DNA of 16,373 bases. It comes from Pseudomonadota bacterium. GTDB taxonomy: Bacteria > Pseudomonadota > Alphaproteobacteria > Caulobacterales > Caulobacteraceae. Location of the stretch: assembly GCA_023433655.1 (NCBI GenBank), contig JAEYUE010000064.1, positions 1-16,373 of the forward strand, in the 5' to 3' direction. Below, in pieces: positions 1-6,110 of this stretch. The notes below the pieces were generated by a model. The model was not told where the DNA came from and did no database searches. It was given only the letters and a program-made list of their open reading frames with translations. Both the position numbers and the translations under genes were made by a program. Numbering within the stretch: the stretch's first letter is position 1; each line of letters begins with the position of its first letter.

Positions 1-1269
1 GGTGAAGGTGGTGCCTTCCGGCGTGGTGACGAAGCTGAGCGTGTCCAGCGCGCCGATCACGTTGCGGCCGGTTCCGGAATAGGTCTCGAGCACCACGTCG
101 TTGCGCTCGGCCTTCGAATAGCTGAGATCGAGGTTGGCGGACCATGCGTCGGTCAGCTGGAATTCGTTGTTCCAGCCCACCGACGTCAGCTCGGCGGTCC
201 GCCGGTTGCCGTCATTGCGGACGACGCCCTTCACATTGTCCCAGGTGCCCGCGACAATCACACCGTCCTCGACCGTATAGCCCGGCTGCAGGGCCGGTCC
301 CGGACGACACACGCCAGGCGCCCCGGGGCAGGCGCCCGCGCTGCCGCCCCACGCCAGCGGAAACTCGATGCCGCGCAGGATCTGGGTATTGTCGAACTCC
401 GAATAGAAGGCGTCGAAGGTCGACCGCCAGCGGTCGTTGGGGCGGTATTCGACGGTGGCGAGGTAGCCGTCGCGAACCAGTTCGCTGGACTGCACGTACG
501 GCTTGGCGCCGCCGATCACCAGATTGCCGTCCGAATAGGTCGGATAGCCCCAGGCGTTGAAGCGCTCGGCCTGGTAGGGCGTCGACATGTGGGCGTAGCC
601 CAGAACCACGCCCAGGGTGTCGTCCATGAACTGGTCGATGTAGCTGACCGAGAAGCGCTGGCCGGTGTCCTCGGTGCCCGAGTTCAGGGCGCCGTAGTCG
701 TTCCACTCGTAGCGGGCGTTCAGGGCGATGGTCTGGCGGCCGTACTCCAGCGGCCGGATGGTGCGCAGGTCGGCGGTGCCGGCCAGGCCCTGGCCGATCA
801 GGGCGGCGTCGGGGGTCTTGTAGACCAGAACGCTGCCCAGCAGCTCCGACGGATACTGGTCGAACTCGACGCCGCGGTTGTCGCCGGCGGAGACCTGCTC
901 CCGCCCGTTCAGCAGGGCGGTGGTGAAGTCGGGCGCCAGGCCGCGGATCGAAATGACCTGGCCGCGTCCGTCGAGGCGCTGCGCCGTCAGGCCCGGCAGG
1001 CGCGCCAGCGACTCCGCGATCGAGACGTCCGGCAGCTTGCCGATGTCCTCGGCGGTGACGACCTCGACGATCGAGGAATTCTCCCGCTTCTCGGCGATCG
1101 AGCTCTCGATCGAGCCGCGGATGCCGGTGACGATCACCTCCTCCACCTGGGTGGCCTGCTCCTGTGGCGCATCCTGCGCGGCGGCGGATCCACCGAAGGC
1201 GAAGGCGGCGACGGCGCCGAGGGCGGCGCCCCCGAGAAGACGGGCGCGGCGAGTGACGAGGGTTCGCAT
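1..1269 (-). CDS. TonB-dependent outer-membrane receptor, N-terminal part (maltodextrin receptor, MalA-like)
   Basis: Only the first 423 codons are present; the C-terminal beta-barrel lies beyond the left edge. The start is the ATG at 1269, preceded by a GGGAGAAAAAGAG purine-rich ribosome site. Residues 1-31 form a Sec-type signal peptide ending in SAAA before QDAP. Next comes a TonB box-like segment VEEVIVTG (about 42-49), then a plug domain with EDIGKLPDVSIAESLARLPG (about 74-93) and ISIRGL (about 106-111), then early barrel strands rich in aromatics. The IRGSIESSIAEKR and GKLPDVSIAESL wording is typical of the Xanthomonas/Caulobacter TonB receptor subfamily. Such receptors use ExbBD/TonB energy to bring oligosaccharides into the periplasm. 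Its divergence from an alpha-amylase and the nearby LacI, MFS and glucosidase genes point to maltodextrin as substrate, as for C. crescentus MalA. The family call is firm; the substrate is inferred from context. Confidence 0.93.
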   Translation of the reverse strand, partial: MRTLVTRRARLLGGAALGAVAAFAFGGSAAAQDAPQEQATQVEEVIVTGIRGSIESSIAEKRENSSIVEVVTAEDIGKLPDVSIAESLARLPGLTAQRLDGRGQVISIRGLAPDFTTALLNGREQVSAGDNRGVEFDQYPSELLGSVLVYKTPDAALIGQGLAGTADLRTIRPLEYGRQTIALNARYEWNDYGALNSGTEDTGQRFSVSYIDQFMDDTLGVVLGYAHMSTPYQAERFNAWGYPTYSDGNLVIGGAKPYVQSSELVRDGYLATVEYRPNDRWRSTFDAFYSEFDNTQILRGIEFPLAWGGSAGACPGAPGVCRPGPALQPGYTVEDGVIVAGTWDNVKGVVRNDGNRRTAELTSVGWNNEFQLTDAWSANLDLSYSKAERNDVVLETYSGTGRNVIGALDTLSFVTTPEGTTFT

Positions 1270-1320
1270 CTCTTTTTCTCCCTGGGAGCCGTCGCGGTTC
1301 TTCGACGCGTGCGGCGATAT

Positions 1321-1336
1321 CGCAAAGTTATGCAAA
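1321..1336 (-). promoter_or_regulatory. Candidate LacI-family operator at the TonB receptor promoter
   Basis: On the minus strand this reads TTTGCATAACTTTGCG: two TTTGC boxes with a 10-base period. The same stretch on the plus strand belongs to a tandem decamer, CAAAGTTATG (1323-1332) then CAAACTTATG (1333-1342), and to a dyad AAGTT-N5-AACTT (1325-1339). Similar TTTGCA pairs occur before the amylase and GH97 genes, so a shared regulator, probably the local LacI protein, is inferred. Confidence 0.45.
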
Positions 1337-1354
1337 CTTATGGAAAGGATGCAA
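1326..1354 (-). promoter_or_regulatory. Possible promoter of the TonB receptor gene
   Basis: Read on the minus strand, TTGCAT (1354-1349) is followed by a 17-base spacer and ATAACT (1331-1326), about 57 bases upstream of the receptor ATG. This resembles -35/-10 boxes with ideal spacing. It overlaps the TTTGCA repeat boxes, so a regulator bound there would block polymerase. The match to consensus is only fair. Confidence 0.35.
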
Positions 1355-1384
1355 GCCGCGTCAGAACGGCCGCCTGCGCTCCGT

Positions 1385-1460
1385 GGCGAAAATGCGACGG
1401 CCCGCCTCGCCATATTGCGGCGCACAAGGCGGATTCTCGTGCGTCCGCCGCAATTTCGCC
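1385..1460. repeat. Nested inverted repeat in the divergent intergenic region
   Basis: Outer arms GGCGAAAATGCG (1385-1396) and CGCAATTTCGCC (1449-1460) are reverse complements at 11 of 12 positions. Inner arms ATTGCGGCG (1414-1422) and CGCCGCAAT (1446-1454) are perfect complements over 9 bases. The inner right arm overlaps the outer right arm, so only one of the two pairings can form at a time. The element lies between the two promoter/operator clusters and upstream of both predicted transcript starts, so it is more likely a protein-binding or DNA-structural site than a leader RNA. Function unknown. Confidence 0.5.
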
Positions 1461-1476
1461 GGCATCCTTCGGGCAG

Positions 1477-1502
1477 TTGACAGTCCGGCGTTCGGCTGCA
1501 AA
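1477..1502 (+). promoter_or_regulatory. Promoter of the amylase/alpha-glucosidase operon
   Basis: TTGACAG (1477-1483), an 11-base spacer and GCTGCAAA (1495-1502) fit the Caulobacter housekeeping promoter pattern (TTGACGS, 10-14 bases, GCTANAWC) at 6 of 7 and 6 of 8 positions. The ATG follows about 60 bases downstream. The -10 box is part of the putative operator at 1495-1512, which suits repression by occlusion. Confidence 0.5.
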
Positions 1503-1512
1503 AACTTGCAAA
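1495..1512. promoter_or_regulatory. Candidate LacI-family operator at the amylase promoter
   Basis: GCTGCAAAAACTTGCAAA contains a perfect inverted repeat TGCAA-AAAC-TTGCA (1497-1510). Read on the other strand it is TTTGCAAGTTTTTGCAGC, two TTTGCA boxes 10 bases apart. The octamer GCTGCAAA recurs twice before the GH97 gene (6028-6035 and 6040-6047). It overlaps the predicted -10 box and has no central CpG. Confidence 0.55.
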
Positions 1513-1562
1513 TCGACCTGACCGCCCACGTCGGCGGCAGGCATGACGGAGGGAACAGGACG

Positions 1563-3362
1563 ATGACCGGACGTCGCCGGCGGCCGAAGCGCGCGCACCT
1601 GACCGCCCTGTGCGCGGCCCTCGCCGCCCTGTCGGCCGCCCCCGCCGTCGCGCAGGAGTCGTTCCGCGACCGCCCGCCGGAAGACGAGGTCATCTACTTC
1701 CTTCTGCCCGACCGCTTCGCCAACGGCGACCCCGCCAACGACCGCGGCGGACGCGATGGCGACCGTCTCGTCACCGGCCACGACCCGACCGACCCCGGCT
1801 TCTACCACGGCGGCGACCTGAAGGGCCTGACCGGCCGGCTCGACTATCTGCAGGGGTTGGGCGTGACCGCCCTGTGGATCGCGCCGCCCTTCGTCAACAA
1901 GCCGGTGCAAGGTCCGCCGGGGCAGGAGAGCGCGGCCTATCACGGATACTGGATCACCGACTTCACCCGCATCGATCCGCATTTCGGTACCAACGAGGAC
2001 TTCCGCGTCCTGGTCGACGCCGCCCATGCGCGCGACATGAAGGTCTACCTCGACATCGTCATCAACCACACGGCCGACGTGATCCGATATCGCGAGTGCC
2101 CGGCGAACGACTGCGGCTACCGCTGGAAGGGCGACTACCCGTACCAGCGCCGCGGCGGGCTGGACGGCGGGGCGATCAATCCGGGCTTCACCGGCGAGCC
2201 GGGCGGCGACTTCTCGACCCTGACCCGCGCCGATTATGCGTACACGCCCTTCGTCCCCGCCGGCGAGGAGACGGTGAAGGTCCCGGCCTGGCTGAACGAC
2301 CCGGCCTACTACCACAACCGCGGCAACAGCGCCTGGTACAGCGAAGCCCGGCTGGACGGGGACTTCTCGGGCCTCGACGACCTGTTCACCGAACATCCGC
2401 GGGTGATCGAGGGCTTCATCGACATCTACGGCGCCTGGATCGAGGACTACGGGATAGACGGCTTCCGCATCGACACCGCCCGGCACGTGAACCCCGAATT
2501 CTGGCAGGCCTTCGTGCCGGCGATCATGGAGAAGGCGCGGGCGCGCGGCGTTCCCAACTTCCACATCTTCGGCGAGACCTACGACTTCCAGTCGGGCACG
2601 GCGGCCATGCACACCGTCGTCGACGGCCTGCCGACCGTGCTCGACTTCGCCTACCAGCGGGTGGTGCAGAACATGGTCACCGGCGTCCAGCATCCGGACG
2701 CCATGGGCTATCTGCTGATGGAGGACGCCATCTACGCCGGCGGCGTCGCGACGGCGCGGCGGCTGCCGACCTTCACCGGCAATCACGACATGGGCCGCAT
2801 CGGCCACCTGATCCTGCACGCCATGCCCGACATCTCCGATGCGGAGCTGCTGGACCGGGCGACGCTGGCGCACGCCCTGGTCCTGCTCGGCCGCGGCGTG
2901 CCGGTGATCTACTACGGCGACGAGCAGGGCTTCACAGGCGACGGCGACGACCGCCGGGCGCGACAGGACATGTTCGCCACGCAGGTCCCGGCCTACGCCG
3001 ACGACCGCCGCATCGGCGCCGCCGCCGGCCCGTTCGACACCGGCGCCGACATGTACCGGCGCATTGCGGAGATGACCCGCGTCCGCGCCGCCGACGCCCG
3101 GTTGCGCCGCGGCGGCGTCAAGGTGCGGATCGCCGACCAGGAGCCGGGCGTCCTCGCCGTCTCGCGCCTCGATGATGACGGCGAGAGCCTGGTGGTGTTC
3201 AACACCTCGACCGAAGCCCGCAACGTCAACGTCCCGGTCGAGACCGGGTCGCTCGAGTGGCGCGCCCTTCTCGGCCAGTGCCCCGCCCGCGCCGCTGCGC
3301 CGGGCGCGATTTCCGTCTCCGTGCCCGCCCTGGGCTATGTCGTCTGCGTTTCCGAAGGTTGA
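1563..3362 (+). CDS. Secreted/periplasmic GH13 alpha-amylase
   Basis: 599 residues. ATG 1563 is chosen because GGAGGG (1548-1553) sits 9 bases before it and it opens a clean signal peptide: RRRRPKR, a hydrophobic core, then AAPAVA cut before QES (30/31). An in-frame ATG at 1383 would put non-coding promoter DNA inside the protein. The GH13 (beta/alpha)8 barrel shows all four conserved regions: DIVINH (164-169), GFRIDTARH (300-308; nucleophile D304), GETYD (acid/base E338) and TGNHD (stabiliser D409). LLPDRFANGD near the N terminus is typical of the SusA/periplasmic amylase group. The C-terminal 90 residues form the usual beta domain. It should cut alpha-1,4 links of maltodextrins outside the cytoplasm. 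It is the first gene of an operon with the next alpha-glucosidase and diverges from the TonB receptor. The GH13 subfamily was not determined. Confidence 0.94.
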   Translation: MTGRRRRPKRAHLTALCAALAALSAAPAVAQESFRDRPPEDEVIYFLLPDRFANGDPANDRGGRDGDRLVTGHDPTDPGFYHGGDLKGLTGRLDYLQGLGVTALWIAPPFVNKPVQGPPGQESAAYHGYWITDFTRIDPHFGTNEDFRVLVDAAHARDMKVYLDIVINHTADVIRYRECPANDCGYRWKGDYPYQRRGGLDGGAINPGFTGEPGGDFSTLTRADYAYTPFVPAGEETVKVPAWLNDPAYYHNRGNSAWYSEARLDGDFSGLDDLFTEHPRVIEGFIDIYGAWIEDYGIDGFRIDTARHVNPEFWQAFVPAIMEKARARGVPNFHIFGETYDFQSGTAAMHTVVDGLPTVLDFAYQRVVQNMVTGVQHPDAMGYLLMEDAIYAGGVATARRLPTFTGNHDMGRIGHLILHAMPDISDAELLDRATLAHALVLLGRGVPVIYYGDEQGFTGDGDDRRARQDMFATQVPAYADDRRIGAAAGPFDTGADMYRRIAEMTRVRAADARLRRGGVKVRIADQEPGVLAVSRLDDDGESLVVFNTSTEARNVNVPVETGSLEWRALLGQCPARAAAPGAISVSVPALGYVVCVSEG

Positions 3363-3364
3363 GC

Positions 3365-4990
3365 GTGTCCATCCAGAGTCTCGAGTCTCCGCACGCCCTG
3401 CCCGACGCCGCCGAATGGTGGCGTGGCGCCGTCATCTACCAGGTCTATCCGCGCAGCTTCGCCGACTCGAACGGCGACGGCGTCGGCGATCTGAAAGGGA
3501 TCGCCGACCATCTCGACCACATCGCCTCGCTCGGCGTCGACGCGGTCTGGCTGTCGCCCTTCTACACCTCGCCGATGCGGGACTTCGGCTACGACGTCGC
3601 CGACTATCGCGACGTCGATCCGATCTTCGGGACCCTGGCCGATTTCGACGCCCTGATCGACAAGGCGCACCGGCTGGGGCTGCGGGTCATCACCGACCTG
3701 GTCTTCGCCCACACCTCGGACCTGCACGCCTGGTTCCGCGAGAGCCGGCAATCGCGCGCCAATCCGAAGGCCGACTGGTACGTCTGGGCCGACGCCAAAC
3801 CGGACGGCTCCCCGCCGTCGAACTGGCAGTCGGTGTTCGGCGGCCCGGCCTGGACCTGGGACGCGCGCCGCGGCCAGTACTACATGCACAACTTCCTGCC
3901 GGAGCAGCCTCAGTTGAACCTGCACCGGCCCGAGGTCCAGGACGCCCTGCTGGACGTGGCCCGCTTCTGGCTGGACCGCGGCGTCGACGGCTTCCGCTTC
4001 GACGCCATCAACTTCTCGATGCACGACCCGCGGCTGCGAGACAATCCGCCCCTGCCCCCCGGGGGCAAGCGGACCCGTCCGTTCGACTTCCAGGACAAGG
4101 TCCACAACCAGTCCCAGCCGCAGATCGCCGACTTCCTCAAGCGCATCCGGGCCCTGACCGACAGCTACGGCGGCCGCTTCACCGTCGCCGAGGTCGGCGG
4201 CGACCACGCCGAGCGCGAGATGCAGGCCTTCACCGCCGGCGACGACCACCTGAACAGCGCCTACGGCTTCCTTTACCTCTACGCGCCCGCCCTCGAGGCC
4301 CGCCTGGTGCGCGAGGGAGCAGAGGCCTGGCACGGCCGCGAGGGCCAGGGCTGGCCGTCCTGGACCTTCTCCAACCACGACGCGCCCCGCGCCATCTCGC
4401 GCTGGGCCGGCGAGCGCGATCCGCAGACCTTCGCCGGCATGGCCATGCTGCTGCTGATGTGCCTGCGCGGCAACGCCTTCATCTACCAGGGCGAGGAGCT
4501 GGCCCTGCCCCAGTCCGAGGTGCCGTTCGAGCGACTGCAGGACCCCGAGGCCATCGCCAACTGGCCCCAGACGCTTGGCCGGGACGGCGCCCGCACGCCG
4601 ATGCCCTGGCAGGCCGGCGCGCCCCAGGCCGGCTTTTCGACCGCCGAGCCCTGGCTGCCGGTCGACCCGCGCCACCCCGCGCTTGCCGTCGACCTTCAGG
4701 AAGCCGATCCGGCCTCCATGCTGCACCTGACTCGCCGCTTCGTCGCCCTGCGCAAGGCCCACCCGCCGCTGGCCCGGGGCGACATGCGCCTGCTGGACTC
4801 GCCCGAGGGCGTCGTCTGCTTCGAACGGGCGGTCGAAGGCGAGCGACTGCTGTGCGCCTTCAACCTCGGCCCCGCCGCCGCCGACTGGTCGGCGCCTGCC
4901 GGCTGGCGGCTTGTCGAGAGCGTCAACCTGCCGGCCGGCTCGGCCGGGACCCTGCCCCCGATGGCCGGGGTCGTCCTGTCACCGGAATGA
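3365..4990 (+). CDS. Cytoplasmic GH13 alpha-glucosidase (GH13_23-like)
   Basis: 541 residues from GTG 3365, two bases after the amylase stop, with GAAGG (3354-3358) six bases upstream. The frame is open back to an ATG at 3257, but that start lies inside the amylase gene and yields an Arg-rich non-homologous leader. EWWRGAVIYQVYPRSF at the N terminus is the classic alpha-glucosidase/oligo-glucosidase opening. GH13 regions: DLVFAHTSD, GFRFDAINF (nucleophile D213), VAEVGGD (acid/base E276) and FSNHD (D339). The LRDNPP and KVHNQSQPQI stretches resemble the bacterial GH13_23 enzymes that prefer maltose and short alpha-glucosides. There is no signal peptide, so it should act in the cytoplasm on sugars imported by the MFS carrier. 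It is translationally coupled to the amylase and ends two bases from the convergent LacI stop codon. Confidence 0.93.
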   Translation: MSIQSLESPHALPDAAEWWRGAVIYQVYPRSFADSNGDGVGDLKGIADHLDHIASLGVDAVWLSPFYTSPMRDFGYDVADYRDVDPIFGTLADFDALIDKAHRLGLRVITDLVFAHTSDLHAWFRESRQSRANPKADWYVWADAKPDGSPPSNWQSVFGGPAWTWDARRGQYYMHNFLPEQPQLNLHRPEVQDALLDVARFWLDRGVDGFRFDAINFSMHDPRLRDNPPLPPGGKRTRPFDFQDKVHNQSQPQIADFLKRIRALTDSYGGRFTVAEVGGDHAEREMQAFTAGDDHLNSAYGFLYLYAPALEARLVREGAEAWHGREGQGWPSWTFSNHDAPRAISRWAGERDPQTFAGMAMLLLMCLRGNAFIYQGEELALPQSEVPFERLQDPEAIANWPQTLGRDGARTPMPWQAGAPQAGFSTAEPWLPVDPRHPALAVDLQEADPASMLHLTRRFVALRKAHPPLARGDMRLLDSPEGVVCFERAVEGERLLCAFNLGPAAADWSAPAGWRLVESVNLPAGSAGTLPPMAGVVLSPE

Positions 4991-4992
4991 AC

Positions 4993-6003
4993 TCAGCCCC
5001 CGCAGCTCTCGCGGACGATCAGGTCGGTCGGGATCCGTTCCGACCGGCCGACCGAGTCGCCGGGGTTGTCCAGCAGCTTGGAGACCAGCAGCCGCCCCGC
5101 CTTCATCGTGTCCTGGGCGATGGTGCTCAGCGCCGGGCGCGCATAGCGGCTGAACGGAACATTGTCGAAGCCGATCACCGAGACGTTCTCCGGCACCCGC
5201 AGGCCGGCGTGCAGCAGGGCCCGCACCGCCCCGAGGGCGATCAGGTCCGAGGCGCACACCACGCCGTCGAAGGCCACGCCACGACGGATCAGGCTGTCGA
5301 CGGAGGCCTCGGCCGACTCGACCTCGAAATGGGCCTCCATGATCAGCTCGGGGTCGGCCTCCAGCCCCGCCTGACCGAGCGCTTCCAGGTAGCCCCGGTG
5401 CCGCTGCATCGCCTCGGGCGGGTCGAGATCGCCGAGAAAAACGATGCGCTTCCGGCCCAGCCGGGCCAGATGAAGCGTCGCCCGCCGGCCGCCGGCGAGG
5501 TTGTCCGACCCCACCGAGCAGTACAGCTGGTCCGGCATCTGGGCGCCCCAGACCACGAAGCGGCCATCGGTCTCGGCCAGCCGGTTCAGGCTCTGGTGCA
5601 GAAAGGACTGGCCGAGGAAGATCACCCCGTCGGCGCGGGTGTTCATCGCCGCGACAAGGTCGTCATAGCTGGTCGGCGAAAAGTGGCTCAGGATGACGTC
5701 GCAGTCGCGCTCGCGCGCCGCCTCGCCGACTCCCGCCAGCAGCTCGAGGAAGAAGGGATCGCTCAGCCGCCCTTCCCGGCCCTGCGGGCGCGGGGTGACC
5801 AGGGCGATGACGCCGTCGGCGCCGACCGGTCCCGCGGGCATGTAGCGGCGGAAGGGGTAGTCGTGCTCGCGCGCCAGCTTCCAGATCAGTTGCTTGGTGC
5901 GGGCGTTGACCGCCGGACTGTCGTTCAGCGCGCGCGACGCCGTCGAGATCGAGACGCCCGCCAGCTTGGCCAGATCTTCCAGGCGGGTGTTGCGGCGGCT
6001 CAC
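4993..6003 (-). CDS. LacI-family transcriptional regulator (probable maltose repressor, MalI-like)
   Basis: 336 residues from GTG at 6003, with AGGA (6015-6012) eight bases upstream. The N-terminal helix-turn-helix is LEDLAKLAGVSISTASRALN (8-27). A periplasmic-binding-protein-like sugar domain follows from about residue 63, with landmarks DGVIFLG, SDNLAGGRRATLHLARLGRKR, VCASDLIALGAVRAL and SVIGFDNVPFSRYARPALSTI. The family represses sugar genes until an inducer binds. Its place between two glucan operons makes these the likely targets, with maltose or a related glucoside as inducer (inference). Oddity: the stretch after the DNA-binding domain (YPFRRYMPAGPVGADG, 49-64) lacks the usual hinge-helix AR-x-L motif. 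The GH97 operon diverges from its promoter, which suggests autoregulation. Its 3' end abuts the alpha-glucosidase with no terminator between. Confidence 0.94.
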   Translation of the reverse strand: MSRRNTRLEDLAKLAGVSISTASRALNDSPAVNARTKQLIWKLAREHDYPFRRYMPAGPVGADGVIALVTPRPQGREGRLSDPFFLELLAGVGEAARERDCDVILSHFSPTSYDDLVAAMNTRADGVIFLGQSFLHQSLNRLAETDGRFVVWGAQMPDQLYCSVGSDNLAGGRRATLHLARLGRKRIVFLGDLDPPEAMQRHRGYLEALGQAGLEADPELIMEAHFEVESAEASVDSLIRRGVAFDGVVCASDLIALGAVRALLHAGLRVPENVSVIGFDNVPFSRYARPALSTIAQDTMKAGRLLVSKLLDNPGDSVGRSERIPTDLIVRESCGG

Positions 6004-6027
6004 GTTTGGTTTCCTGCTGATGGTGCA

Positions 6028-6056
6028 GCTGCAAATTTTGCTGCAAACCTTGCTTG
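6028..6056. promoter_or_regulatory. Candidate LacI-family operator in the lacI-type/GH97 divergent region
   Basis: GCTGCAAA occurs twice (6028-6035 and 6040-6047), separated by TTTT; on the minus strand this reads TTTGCAGCAAAATTTGCAGC. It also holds the palindrome GCAAA-T-TTTGC (6031-6041) and an imperfect dyad GCAA-ACC-TTGC (6043-6053). The 107-base gap is GC-rich except for this A/T-rich patch. I found no convincing -35/-10 pair for either gene. The octamer is identical to that at the amylase operator. Confidence 0.5.
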
Positions 6057-6110
6057 TTCTGCGCCGCTGCGGCCGCGCTTGGCAAGTCCCGTTATCCGGA
6101 GCGTCCCCCG

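Noticed and set aside
1383..1562. 60-residue N-terminal extension of the amylase
   Set aside because: It would place the inverted repeat, promoter and operator inside the coding region and bury the signal peptide; ATG 1563 has a good ribosome site.
1338..2873. 511-codon minus-strand ORF opposite the amylase
   Set aside because: Low-complexity Val/Gly/Ala/Arg product without domains, antisense to a gene with all GH13 motifs; a product of high GC at third positions.
3257..3364. 36-residue N-terminal extension of the alpha-glucosidase
   Set aside because: Lies entirely inside the amylase gene, is Arg-rich and lacks a ribosome site; GTG 3365 fits spacing and family length.
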